The notes below the pieces were generated by a model. The model saw only the letters and a program-made list of their open reading frames with translations, did no database searches and was not told the origin of the DNA. Both the position numbers and the translations under genes were made by a program. This document shows, piece by piece, positions 8,390-17,900 of a stretch of 64,000 bases of DNA (the stretch's first letter is position 1; each line of letters starts with the position of its first letter). Source of the stretch: CAZZEX01 sp964653285 (GTDB lineage Bacteria > Chloroflexota > Anaerolineae > B4-G1); assembly GCA_964653285.1 (NCBI GenBank), contig CAZZEX010000001.1, positions 62,001 to 126,000 on the forward strand, in the 5' to 3' direction.

Positions 8390-8413
8390 GCTGTTCTGCC
8401 ATCCGCTGTTCTA
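8386..8413 (-). repeat. Conserved 3' flank overlapping the stop codon of the C25 gene
   Basis: Read on the minus strand: TAG-AACAGCGGATGGCAGAACAG. Similar blocks follow the stop codons at 13131 and 21869. Confidence 0.55.
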
Positions 8414-11400
8414 TTGGAAGTTACGCATCACCAGCGGCAGGTAGACCTGCTGTTCCCATAGTTCGGCGCGAAAGATGACGCCGTAGGTGTCGCCGCTGGC
8501 GGCATAGACGGCACCGTCGGGCGTGGGCAAAAAGTCATAGACGGCATCGGCCATGAACAGGTAACCAGCATCCTGCCAGGTATCCCCACCGTCTTCCGAG
8601 ACGTACGCGTAGGCAGTAAACTTGCCAGGCCCCATATCCACGCCAGCGTAGACCTTTCCCGCCGCGCCTTCCAACAAAGCGCGCACGGCCTGGCTCCCTC
8701 CCAGAGGTTCCGAGGTCTCCCAATTCTGCCCGCCGTCAAGAGACCGGAAGACTCGTCCGGTGTCGTCTGTATAGCGGCCCCCGGCGTAAAGCACCTGGCT
8801 GGAGTCCTCCAGCAGCGTGTACACAGCGGCAGCGTTGTCCAGCGCTCCCGTCTCCTCCCAGGTGTCACCGGTGAACCGATAGACAACGCCTCTACCGCCG
8901 GTTCGCTTGCCACCGGCGTACAGCACACCCTCGCCTGTCTCCAGGAGCGCGTACACGTGCTCGGCGCTCGGAGGCGTGGGCAGTGGTTCCCAGTGTTCAC
9001 CGTCGTCGGGAGAGAGGAGGATGATGCCGCCCGGCCCCGCTCCGGCCACGATGTCGCCATTTGCCCGCTGCAGCAGGGTATGTACGGTGGCTGTGTCCGT
9101 TCTTTCGACGACCACTGACCAGTGCTCGCCCATGTCGGTGGAGCGATAGATGACGCCCTGGGCCACCGCGTCTGGATCCTCCAGGTCGTACATCATGCCG
9201 CCGACCAGCAGCGTCCCAGCGTCAGTTATCAGGATGCTATCCAGCCACCAGGCCAGCGGGAGAGCAGGGACCGGCTCCCAGGTCTCGCCGCCATTGTCAG
9301 ACCGAAAGACCGTTCCGGTGTTGGCCTCGTTCACCTCGCTGGTGGTGGCGGCAGCGAAGAGAGAGCCGCCGGGGTGCCGGGCCAGACCAGCGACGCGAAA
9401 CGCCTCACCCACCTGTCCGGTGAAAGCCCAGGCGGGCAGTCCTGTCTGAGACGCAGCCTGAAGGCGTGTGAGCTTCGGCGGACCACCAGCCCGTGAAGAA
9501 ACCGGGTTTTTCCCCGCCTGAGTGAGTGGATCGTTGCCTGCGGGATCTCCTGGGGTGTGAAAGGGTGCGTTATCAACCAAAAAACCCGGTTTCTGAGGAT
9601 TGCTGAGAATAACCTGGGGAGACGCCGTCCCACTCCCCGTCGAGGTGAGCCACGGCGCAGCGAAGTAGAGGTTGGTCACCGGAGAACCGTCGCCGGGGTA
9701 GACTACACCGCTGCCTGTCGCTGGCGCACCGGGGGAGTAGATCACCTGGGGGCCCATCGCTGGATGGGTGTCGTGGTCGTTGACCACCCGGGGCGCCCAC
9801 CAGTTGCCTGGGGTCGAGCCGCTGATCCAGCGCCAGACGACGTTGGTGCGGGCAGACTGAGAGTGATGATAAGCGATGTTCATCCAGCGACTGGCGCCGG
9901 TGCGATACCCCACCATGTCGGGCATGAGCTCATCGAACCCTTGCTCGGCGCTGAGAATCTGGTTCTTGGTCCAACTGCTCCCTCCGTCTTTGCTGTAGGC
10001 AAAGCGCAGGTCGGCGCCCCCATAGGTGACGGTTTCGTAGTAGTTGTAGGCCACCCACACGGTGGGAATGGCCGCGTCGGTCGAGGAAGCCACGACGGGG
10101 GCGCCGTGATAATTGGCATCATCCCCGGAGGTGAGGTTCGTCCAGTTGCCCCAGGATGCCCCACGGTCGGTGCTGCGTTTAACGTGCACGTCGTTGGGAA
10201 AAGCGTCCGCCACGGCCACCAGATAGACGCGATTGCTGGGGCCGGCGTCAACGTGCGGCTGCTGGTAGTCCTCATACGTGAACTGGCTGCCCCAGGTGCC
10301 AGTGCCACCATTGACCGTCGAGCGCGCCACCTTTACCTGATGGGATGTCCCCGAGTCTACCTCCCAGGTCACGTAGAGGTTGAACGCCGACGGCATCGGC
10401 ATGGTGGGATAGTCGCGGGCCGCCGAGATGAGCGGGAGGTTCTTGCCAGCGCCCTCACTGGCGATGGTTACGTCACTTCGCACGGTTGTGGTCATATCTA
10501 TGCGAGCATCTATCACGCCACCTGCGGTATCGGTGAAGAAGACGTGCACGTAGTCGCTGCTCCACTCCTCTCCCTCGCATTGCCCCACTATCACGTCAAC
10601 GGCGTGGATAGGCTCGCCGTGGCCGACCGTCGCCCACGGGTTCCAAGTCTCGCCGTGGTCCGTGGACTTGTAGACCTTGATCTCGCCGTCCTCGGTGCCG
10701 GGGCGCGTGCTCACGGCCACGTACATATCCCCGTTATCACCGTTGTCGGTGCCGTAGGCGTAGACGGGGCCGGTGTGGATCGTCTTGTTGCTGCCTTTGG
10801 CGGAGTCGTCGTATCCCTCCAGGATCATCGAGGGGTCGCCGAAGAGGTGGAAGGACCAGTGGAACGGCTGGTAGTTGTTGTTCCAGAACTTGTTTGTGTA
10901 GCGGATCTTGGCCTCGTAGAGCGACCGGCCTAACGTGTAATGGTTCTGGATCAGGTTCTCGGTGAAGTAGTAAGCGACGCTGTATATCTCGCCGTGGTCG
11001 GGCGTGCTCCAGCCGGCCGACGATGCGGGGCCGGGGCTGGAAAAACCAACGACCCCGGCGGCCGCTCCCCGGGCCAGCATCTCACCCCCAACGTTTCCGG
11101 TGTAGCCACCCGGATCCGCCATCGTCTCGTCAGGGATGGGCCAGGGGGGCGTGACCAGCATGAGCGTGTTGCAGCCCAGAAGTTCGACGAGCGAGGGGTG
11201 GGTGGTGGTCAGCGAAGAGACGTCCGAGAGCCGGAACAGATCGCTCCACACCACCTCACCATTGTCGTTCTTGGTATTGCCATCATTATCCCAGTCGTGC
11301 GCCCAAACGTGACCAGATAGCCCGCCCGGGCCCCCATGGTCGAAAAGAACCGCCAGCCCGTGGTTTGAGCCGTTCCAGGCGGTCACTACGTTGGCCGGAC

Positions 11401-12820
11401 TGGTATCGTAGTCCACCGTTCCCGTGTAGGTGCTGGTACCCAGCCCGCTTTGCTCGTAGATGCGGGTGTAGGTCCAGCCGTTGGGGTCCAGCAGATGCTC
11501 GCGGATGTACTCCATCAGTACAGCGCCGTCACGTTTGCTGGTAGCGCTGTGAATGGTGGCATAGCCGGCCGCCATCAAACCGCTGTGCTTCCAGGTGCCG
11601 TCGTCTTGCTCAAAGGTGATCATCGCCTGGACGGCGATCCCCACCTCTGTGGCGTCGTTGAGGGGGATGCGCCCGACCAGCACGTCAGGCTCCACGGTCA
11701 TCTCGTCGTCGTCCAGTTCGCCCCAACGCACATCGCCATCGCTGTTCCACACATCTTCGCTCGTGGCACCACCCGACAGTTTGGCGAAGAAGTGGTCGGA
11801 GCGGAATCCCCACCCCGTGTCGGCATAGTAGACGCGGCGCGTGGGAATGACTTGCAGATCGCCAACCAGCATGACGTAGCGGATGCCCCACTCGCTGTCC
11901 GGGTACTTGTCGTGCAGGAAGTTCCATACCTCCTCGGCCACGTCAACCCCGGAGTAGTTGGAGTGGATCCAGTCCAGGGTGACGATCTTGACGGTGTGGC
12001 CCAGCGACTCCTTCCAGGTCTTGAAGGGGGCGAGGGCCGCAGCCATCGTCTCGTCCTCCACGACGATGACGTAGTCGTACAGGCTGTTGGCCGTCGTCAG
12101 AGGCGTGGCGGCGAAATCACCGTACCAGGTGCGGGCCTGGTCGAAGTTGACCAGGTGGGGGGCGATGAGGTCGTCCAGCACGTGGTCGTCGCGCAGCCGC
12201 TCGACCTCGCGCCACGCAGGGCTTTCGGGCTCAGGCAGCCGGTACTCGATGGCCACGAGCAGCGTGGGGTGGAAACGGAGCACACCGGACAGCGGCTGGT
12301 ACGAAAAGGGTTGGAAGGCCACCCGGGCGTACGTGTAGCGCCGCCATTGGCCCTGGCCCAGGTACTCTCCCGTCTGGGCGGGGTAGGGCTCGTCGCTCGC
12401 GTAGGCTCGCTCCCGGTTTGCTTCCCAGCGGGCTGTGGCCCGCTCGGCATCTCCTGGGTCGAACATGGCTGGCCCGACCGGCGCGATCCGGTAGTGGCCT
12501 GGTAACTCGACGGCGTGCGGCGTCTCGAAGCGCACATCGGTCACCTGAGCCCCTGGCGGCAGGGCGATGAGAAATGTGCGGCCTGGAAGTTGCGGCTCTC
12601 CGGGGGCGCCGAAGAAGCCAAAGTCCTCGTCCATCTGGATATGCGTCTGGCCGTCGCTCCCCTCGTGCAGCGTGTAGTCACCCGCTTCGAGCGTGATCGT
12701 GAGCGTGCTGGTGACCGGTTCCGCCGGAGCGACCGGCCCGGCCCTGACGCCACCGATGCCCAGCGCCGATACGATTAAGCTGGCCATCAGCAAGCCAATG
12801 AGTCGTTTTTTCTGTCTCAT
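8411..12820 (-). CDS. Exported C25 (gingipain-family) peptidase with BNR/sialidase-type repeats and C-terminal LP tag
   Basis: 1469 residues from the ATG at 12820, chosen because GGGAGGAAAGGG lies just upstream and a signal peptide follows (RLIGLLMASLIVSALGIGGVRA). Residues about 30-240 form a gingipain-type propeptide-like region. Residues about 248-620 are the C25 catalytic domain: DYVIVVED, RYVMLVGD, VGRIPLND, then the expected dyad as DHGGPGG (His495) and ELLGCNT (Cys550). From about 690 on there are Asp-box/BNR blades (STDHGETW, STDRGASWG, SKDGGSSW, SDNGGETWE, SPDDGEHWE, SLDGGQNWE, SEDGGDTWQ), suggesting two propellers. It ends exactly with VYLPLVMRNFQ. C25 enzymes are secreted cysteine proteases; the PorU sortase of type IX secretion belongs here too. 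Separate from the second C25 gene at 14936-18322. Confidence 0.88.
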   Translation of the reverse strand: MRQKKRLIGLLMASLIVSALGIGGVRAGPVAPAEPVTSTLTITLEAGDYTLHEGSDGQTHIQMDEDFGFFGAPGEPQLPGRTFLIALPPGAQVTDVRFETPHAVELPGHYRIAPVGPAMFDPGDAERATARWEANRERAYASDEPYPAQTGEYLGQGQWRRYTYARVAFQPFSYQPLSGVLRFHPTLLVAIEYRLPEPESPAWREVERLRDDHVLDDLIAPHLVNFDQARTWYGDFAATPLTTANSLYDYVIVVEDETMAAALAPFKTWKESLGHTVKIVTLDWIHSNYSGVDVAEEVWNFLHDKYPDSEWGIRYVMLVGDLQVIPTRRVYYADTGWGFRSDHFFAKLSGGATSEDVWNSDGDVRWGELDDDEMTVEPDVLVGRIPLNDATEVGIAVQAMITFEQDDGTWKHSGLMAAGYATIHSATSKRDGAVLMEYIREHLLDPNGWTYTRIYEQSGLGTSTYTGTVDYDTSPANVVTAWNGSNHGLAVLFDHGGPGGLSGHVWAHDWDNDGNTKNDNGEVVWSDLFRLSDVSSLTTTHPSLVELLGCNTLMLVTPPWPIPDETMADPGGYTGNVGGEMLARGAAAGVVGFSSPGPASSAGWSTPDHGEIYSVAYYFTENLIQNHYTLGRSLYEAKIRYTNKFWNNNYQPFHWSFHLFGDPSMILEGYDDSAKGSNKTIHTGPVYAYGTDNGDNGDMYVAVSTRPGTEDGEIKVYKSTDHGETWNPWATVGHGEPIHAVDVIVGQCEGEEWSSDYVHVFFTDTAGGVIDARIDMTTTVRSDVTIASEGAGKNLPLISAARDYPTMPMPSAFNLYVTWEVDSGTSHQVKVARSTVNGGTGTWGSQFTYEDYQQPHVDAGPSNRVYLVAVADAFPNDVHVKRSTDRGASWGNWTNLTSGDDANYHGAPVVASSTDAAIPTVWVAYNYYETVTYGGADLRFAYSKDGGSSWTKNQILSAEQGFDELMPDMVGYRTGASRWMNIAYHHSQSARTNVVWRWISGSTPGNWWAPRVVNDHDTHPAMGPQVIYSPGAPATGSGVVYPGDGSPVTNLYFAAPWLTSTGSGTASPQVILSNPQKPGFLVDNAPFHTPGDPAGNDPLTQAGKNPVSSRAGGPPKLTRLQAASQTGLPAWAFTGQVGEAFRVAGLARHPGGSLFAAATTSEVNEANTGTVFRSDNGGETWEPVPALPLAWWLDSILITDAGTLLVGGMMYDLEDPDAVAQGVIYRSTDMGEHWSVVVERTDTATVHTLLQRANGDIVAGAGPGGIILLSPDDGEHWEPLPTPPSAEHVYALLETGEGVLYAGGKRTGGRGVVYRFTGDTWEETGALDNAAAVYTLLEDSSQVLYAGGRYTDDTGRVFRSLDGGQNWETSEPLGGSQAVRALLEGAAGKVYAGVDMGPGKFTAYAYVSEDGGDTWQDAGYLFMADAVYDFLPTPDGAVYAASGDTYGVIFRAELWEQQVYLPLVMRNFQ

Positions 12821-13130
12821 TTCCCTTTCCTCCCATAACATAGCGCGGCCTCCAGCCGCAACCAAACTTGGGGACGCAGATGCACGCAGATTTTCGCAGA
12901 TAGAAGCAGAAGAATCAGAATCAGCGTGAATCTGCGTCAATCTGCGTCCAGAAAACTCTCGCGGACAACGCAAATGTTGTGGGGTAATTCTATAAAACGT
13001 GAAACGTGAAACATAAGACGCACACTACCTCTTCTCCGGTGGCGAAAGCGGTGCCGGGCCAGGGCCAGGGCCAGCCCCGGCGGAGGGAACTGACCCCGGC
13101 CCATCCGTTATTGTCCTGCCATCCGCCGTT
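12821..13130. other. 310-bp intergenic region with dispersed repeats
   Basis: No gene is visible. It contains an ACGCAGAT-rich repeat at 12871-12949, a run of GTGAAACGTGAAAC near 12998-13012, and a (CCAGGG)n stretch near 13060. Confidence 0.5.
12871..12949. repeat. GACGCAGATgcACGCAGATTTTCGCAGAT-type dispersed repeat
   Basis: An imperfect inverted repeat of CGCAGAT/ATCTGCG units (two on the left arm, CTGCGTCAATCTGCGTCC on the right). This element type is familiar from intergenic regions of many environmental genomes. Confidence 0.6.
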
Positions 13131-13133
13131 CTA
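13100..13133 (-). repeat. Conserved 3' flank overlapping the stop codon of the 92-residue gene
   Basis: Minus strand: TAG-AACGGCGGATGGCAGGAC then AATAACGGATGGG. Nearly the same block follows the stop at 21869, and a more diverged one follows 8411. Confidence 0.6.
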
Positions 13134-13409
13134 GTGGTGGGTGCGCATTATGCAGGGCAGCCATGTGCAGCAGCAGCCGTTGCCCGTGAGCGTGGGGCTG
13201 GCCGGGCCCAACAAGCGATACCCCCCGCCGCTGGCCGTGCCGCTCGCGCGCCAGGCCAGGCTGGTCAGGTGATAGATGCCGCCGGAAGCCGTCCCCTGTT
13301 CGACGGTGTACCACGTGGGCGGGTCGTGCCCACCGGGCTGCGCCAGCGCCACAGCGCCCAGGAGCAGGAGGGCGACGATGGCTGTGAGAATCGCTATTCG
13401 TTTCATCAT
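13131..13409 (-). CDS. Small exported protein (92 residues) ending in a degenerate LP tag
   Basis: A clear signal peptide (ILTAIVALLLLGAVALA) is followed by about 70 residues with two imperfect repeats (TASGGIYHLTS and TASGGGYRLLGPASP). These resemble the short SGGGYxLxGxxGQP repeats of small exported proteins in related bacteria. The end is CTWLPCIMRTHH, which aligns codon for codon up to the stop with YLPLVMRNFQ of the 8411 protein. Its ATG overlaps the stop of the upstream fibre-like gene (ATGA), with GGAGGTGA as ribosome-binding site, so the two are probably translationally coupled. Three consecutive cysteines near the end are unusual. Function unknown. Confidence 0.75.
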   Translation of the reverse strand: MMKRIAILTAIVALLLLGAVALAQPGGHDPPTWYTVEQGTASGGIYHLTSLAWRASGTASGGGYRLLGPASPTLTGNGCCCTWLPCIMRTHH

Positions 13410-14794
13410 TCACCTCCAGCCCCAGGCCGCTCCGGCGTTTCGGGCTTGCCGTACTCGACGGGATGCAGATACGTGCCCTGCTCCTCCGGCGGCTTCTCCT
13501 CTTCCACCGGGATACGATGGGCTTCGGCGTAGGGATCGTGGCGGATGCCTGTCACCTGCCAGGAGACCTTTATGCCTGATGTCCCGCCAGCGATTTGGAA
13601 GCGGTTGTCTTGGATCTCTTGAGCAACGTACACGGGCGCAAAGCCGCCGATACAGGTGAGTTGATAACGGAAGTCCTGGTTGAGGGCCTCGAACCAGTCG
13701 GGGAGTTCAACCCAGGCTTCGCCGTCGGCATCGAGTGTGACGTTACCATTGTAGATGTTCATCATGTCCGGTGACTCGACGAAGGAGTGGTTGAGGTACT
13801 TGTTCTCCGGATCCAGGGGATGGTCAATCCTAAACCAGCCCCCGCTTTTGGTCAGGCTGCCCTGGATCGTCAGATTGCCGGCATCGTCCATCCTGGCGAT
13901 CTCGTGTCCTCTGCTCCTGATGTACAAAACGTTGGCCCCGCCCCCCCCGCTGTCATTGTCCAGTTTTATTGTGACGTCGCCGTTGCTGGAGAGGTACAGT
14001 TGGCTGTTTAGGTCATTGGGGTCGGTGTTGATCCGTCCCACGGCGCCGCCGAGGACCAGGTCCTTGTGGTCGTCGCTACTACCGAACCAGCCGCCGTAGC
14101 CGCCATAGCCGTCGCCAACTACACCGTATCCTTCGCCGATGCCGTACAGGCCCGTCATGCCAGAGGGGATCCAGATCACGCCGGTGGTGCTGACGCCGAG
14201 CACACCTATGTTGCCGGTGCTCCAGGCCTCCAGGCCGTATCCTCCCTGGGTGCTGAGGTACAGACCCTTGGTCCCTCCAGTTGCGCTCCAAGTCTCCCCC
14301 TCGTGTGTGTGCGCGCAGGTCATCCCAGTAAGAGCCGGGGCAGCCGGGCTGGCCGGCGCGGCGAGGGAAGTAGCGCTCAAGCGCTGGCGCGGGGTCAGAG
14401 CGGTGAAATCGGCCTCACCCGGCCCGCGCACCCCCACCGCCAGCCAACGCTCACCGCCATCCGGCAGCGCGGTAGGGATAGGCTCTGCGCTGCCCAGCAG
14501 GACATTGAACGTGCCCTCCTCCACCGCCACGTCCTCCCGCACCTCCGACCATAGCGGCTCCCCGCCGGTTTCGGCGTCGTACAGCGCGAAGGTGAAGTCG
14601 TAGGCTCCGTCAGCAACCGGCTGCCCGGCATCGTCGGCCAGGCGACCGGGGTAGGGGATGGTCACGCCCGGAGGGTCGGGCTCCTGGGCCGCGGGCAGCG
14701 CGTGGGCGCTACCGCCCACCCGGGGGCCGACTCCCACTGCCAGCATTACGGCGCTGGCGACCAGAACAACAAGTACCACTCTTTTGATAGACAT
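13406..14794 (-). CDS. Exported fibre-like surface protein
   Basis: 462 residues from the ATG at 14794, chosen for AAGGAGAAAGAGAA upstream and the signal peptide MSIKRVVLVVLVASAVMLAV, almost shared with the genes at 18322 and 21734. After it comes a domain with YPGRLADDAGQPVADGAYDF...LYDAETGGEPLWSE, common at the N-terminus of tail-fibre-like repeat proteins. A Gly-rich middle follows (GVLGVSTTG, GEGYGVVGDGYGGYGG), then YLSSNGDVTI. The last third begins GGWFRIDHPLDPENKYLNHSF and contains GNVTLDADGEAWVELPDWFEALN, a block I know from large surface proteins of several phyla without assigned function. It has no LP tag. Its stop overlaps the next gene by 4 bp. Confidence 0.75.
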   Translation of the reverse strand: MSIKRVVLVVLVASAVMLAVGVGPRVGGSAHALPAAQEPDPPGVTIPYPGRLADDAGQPVADGAYDFTFALYDAETGGEPLWSEVREDVAVEEGTFNVLLGSAEPIPTALPDGGERWLAVGVRGPGEADFTALTPRQRLSATSLAAPASPAAPALTGMTCAHTHEGETWSATGGTKGLYLSTQGGYGLEAWSTGNIGVLGVSTTGVIWIPSGMTGLYGIGEGYGVVGDGYGGYGGWFGSSDDHKDLVLGGAVGRINTDPNDLNSQLYLSSNGDVTIKLDNDSGGGGANVLYIRSRGHEIARMDDAGNLTIQGSLTKSGGWFRIDHPLDPENKYLNHSFVESPDMMNIYNGNVTLDADGEAWVELPDWFEALNQDFRYQLTCIGGFAPVYVAQEIQDNRFQIAGGTSGIKVSWQVTGIRHDPYAEAHRIPVEEEKPPEEQGTYLHPVEYGKPETPERPGAGGE

Positions 14795-14935
14795 TTCTCT
14801 TTCTCCTTGAATGTTGATTGGGCTGACGATCATGTCATCAGCAGACCGTTTCGCGGCACGTCCAGGGACACATGATGCGTGAAGCGTACAACGTGAAACG
14901 TCACATACACATCACCTCCGTCAGCGACACAGAGA

Positions 14936-17900
14936 CTACTGCCCCACCGGCTGCACGAAGAAGGCGTTATCCGGGTACACCCCGGCCGACGGGCTGACGA
15001 ACTGAATCCAGCCTGGCTCCCACTGCTCTCCCCCCTCGCCAGGCGTGACCCCGGCTACCGTATAGCGCGTATCGCTGATAGCCAGGCTGTAGTACGGGTA
15101 GGCTGTCTCGACGGTATACTCGTAGCCCAGGGAGAACGACCCATCCTCGGCCGCCTGGGTGGTATCGAGAACTACACTCGGGCCAAAACGCCCGGTGGCT
15201 CCGAGAAGGGCGACGGCCACGCCGCCCAGGGGCTGGCTGGTGTCCCCCGCCTCTCCCAGGAAGACTTGCCCGCTGAATTCCAGATGCTCAGGTTCCGGCG
15301 GAGTCCCCGGCGGGCCGAAGATCATGGGTAGATAAACCGCCCATTGCCCCGCCACCTGCTCCCAGGCCCCGGCAAAGGTCCGCTCGGCCAGAGTGGACGG
15401 ATTGGCCCGCTCCCACTCCTGGGCGATATCGTCCTGCAGGTCGGGGCTGGCCAGTTCGTTGAGATGGACCCGGAAAGTGTCAAGTCGCTCCACCATGTCG
15501 GGGGTCACTACGACCGTCTCGCCCTCCCCGTTGACCAGGGCCTCCAGACCGGGCAGGAGCATTTCCAGCAACCCGGTCCCTTCCTCTCGCAGGTCGCCGT
15601 GAGTCAACAGGAGCGTGGCCAGTTCCGGACTGTGCTCGTAGAAGAGGTCAATGAAGTGCCGTCCCGTCGGCGTGGTCGTCATGAGTTCATCCCGCAGGCG
15701 GTAGAGTGTGTCCAGGTCGCTCTGCTGCGCCGACAGGTGGAAAACGAGTCCCAGGAGGAGTTTCGCCGGACAGGGGGGCTGGTACTTGACGACCAGTTGG
15801 GGGTGGGGGTAGTCGCTGTGCTCCCGGGCGGCAAACTTATAGATGTACTGCTCGTCCTCGTTCCCGCGCAGGAGCCAGCCGTTGTTGGTGACCCCCTGGT
15901 TGACCCAGCGGTCCACGCTGGAGGCCACGCTCCAGGGGGAATAAGTCGATTGGGTGGGTGTGATCGTCCCGTTGAATACCTGGGTTCCCCACCCAGGAGC
16001 GTTGTTCCACGTGACTGACGTCTCGACCCAGGTGCTCTGGAGTTCGTAGAGTTTGTTCCAGCCGGAGGCCGGGTCAGCGGTGAGTACGTAGAGGTTCATA
16101 TCGGCCAGGCTGATAGTCGCTGAGAGCGGGATGGTGGACACATCAAAGCGCACCAAAGCCCTGCTCTTGTAATCGCCGGGGTAGTTGAGGAAGCCGATGT
16201 CGCTGTAGTTGCCGTAGTTGTCGCCGGGGTGGTTGTCGTAGATGGAGGCATCGGCGACGGCTTCGGACACGTCCACCACCGGGGGCATGCCTTTCAAGCC
16301 AGAGACACCGCCCACGCGCAGCGAGGGGTCTCCAAAAAGATGGTATGACTTGAGGTGACGGAAGTGCCATTGATTGTCAGGGTCGCCGGCGCCGATGAAA
16401 TCCTCCAGGGTCGCCTTCCACAGTTCGCCCAGGATATATTGGCCATTCTGATAGGTCTGGAAGAAGGTTTCCCCCATGCGCCAGTTGCCGCTGTCCCCAA
16501 AGCCGTAGGAGGCGATCTCGGCGATGGCCCCGTCGTCGCTCCTCATCAAGAACCATTCAGCGGTGGACTCCCGGTCAAAGGGCTGGCCCTGGGAAACGTT
16601 CCCCACCTGCAACGGGGCTGGCTCCTCCGGTTCCAGGGGGGTCGTGAAGCAGGGTGGGTTACAACCATAATCTCGCTTCTGCCCCTGCACATCCAGGTAC
16701 GGGAAGTTCCAGGGAACCGGAGGCCCGTACTGGCCATTTTCACAGGCGAAATCGAGAATGACCGGCAGCATGTAGGCATTGTCCGGGCCGTCGGCGGCGT
16801 TGATTTCATTGGGGACGTTGTAACTGCTGTTCGTTCCATTGCAGAGTTGACCTATTCCCCAGACCTTAGGGCCGCTCCCGTGGCCCAGGTACACGGCCAG
16901 GAGGGCGCCTTCGTTCAAGCGGGCATTGATATTCTGGCGGCTGGGCAATGCGCTGGCAGGGCAACCGGGGGCATCGTAGGCCAACACCGTCGTCTGAAGT
17001 GAGGGGGCCTGCGCCGCGATCTTGTTGGCCGCGCCGCGAGAGTTACCAGAGTTCCCGGCCACGATTAGGGCCTGGTCGGTCCAACTGCCCCCATACCCGG
17101 CCAGGTACTCGTAGCGGATGACCTTGTTGACGTAGGTGGTGACCTCCTGCAAGGAGGATGCGGGCACGCGCCCCACGACGACGTCCATGTGCAAGTCCAG
17201 ATTGTCGGCATTGGCTCCCGTGCACCAGTTGCACCCCGTTTCGCCGTATTTATGATCGCCATCGAAATCCCACCCCTCGAAGGTCGTGCCGTTGGCCTCG
17301 TAGAGATCGGCGTAGTATAGGTCGGCGGATCCGTAAGCGCCGGAGAAGCGCCAGGGAAAGCCCTTGGCGCAACTCAACGGCGAAGTGGGGATGCAGATAT
17401 AGGCCCACCGCACCGGAAAGGTGTCCGTGTCGCCAACGAGCATGACGTACTTCACCTCGTGGAGGCGATGCTCGGCCTCAATGGCCTTTTTGATCCTCTC
17501 GGGGAGATCGTAGCCGCTGTAGGAAGCCTCGATCTCTTCGATGGTCAGCATGCGGGTGGGTATGCCGGTGTCGTTCTTATGGGCCGCCAGAGCCCGCAGC
17601 GGCGGCGTAAAGGCTTCAGGAGCGATGATGAGCAAGTCGGCCGTGGACGGCGGTGGGGGTGCCGGCGTGCTTGTGGGCATCGGGGGCAGGTGATAGGTCA
17701 CCACCAATCGCGGCGGATTCTCCCTGGGCTCACGGCTCTCGAAAATGCGGCTGTAATTCGTCTCTCCTTCCGGCCCCGACAACTCCAGGCCGTAGTGAGG
17801 GACGTTGTGCCACGCCTGCACGATGTCGGTGACGTCCAGGCTCTTGTAGCCTGAGGTGGTATCCACCAGCGTTGCTACGGTGGGCTCTCCCGTGGCCGGC

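Larger units (their letters stand above)
7974..8410. other. 437-bp intergenic region made of hairpins and dispersed repeats
   Basis: No gene is visible. It holds the ribosome-binding site of the preceding gene, a partial copy of the 1016-type repeat (GCACGGGGCTGAACCCC near 8125), a nested hairpin structure at 8205-8313, and a full 1016-type copy at 8350-8389. Confidence 0.6.

Noticed and set aside
9557..10933. Plus-strand frame of 458 codons
   Set aside because: Lies wholly opposite the C25 protease gene, which has motifs and a ribosome-binding site; no recognisable product.
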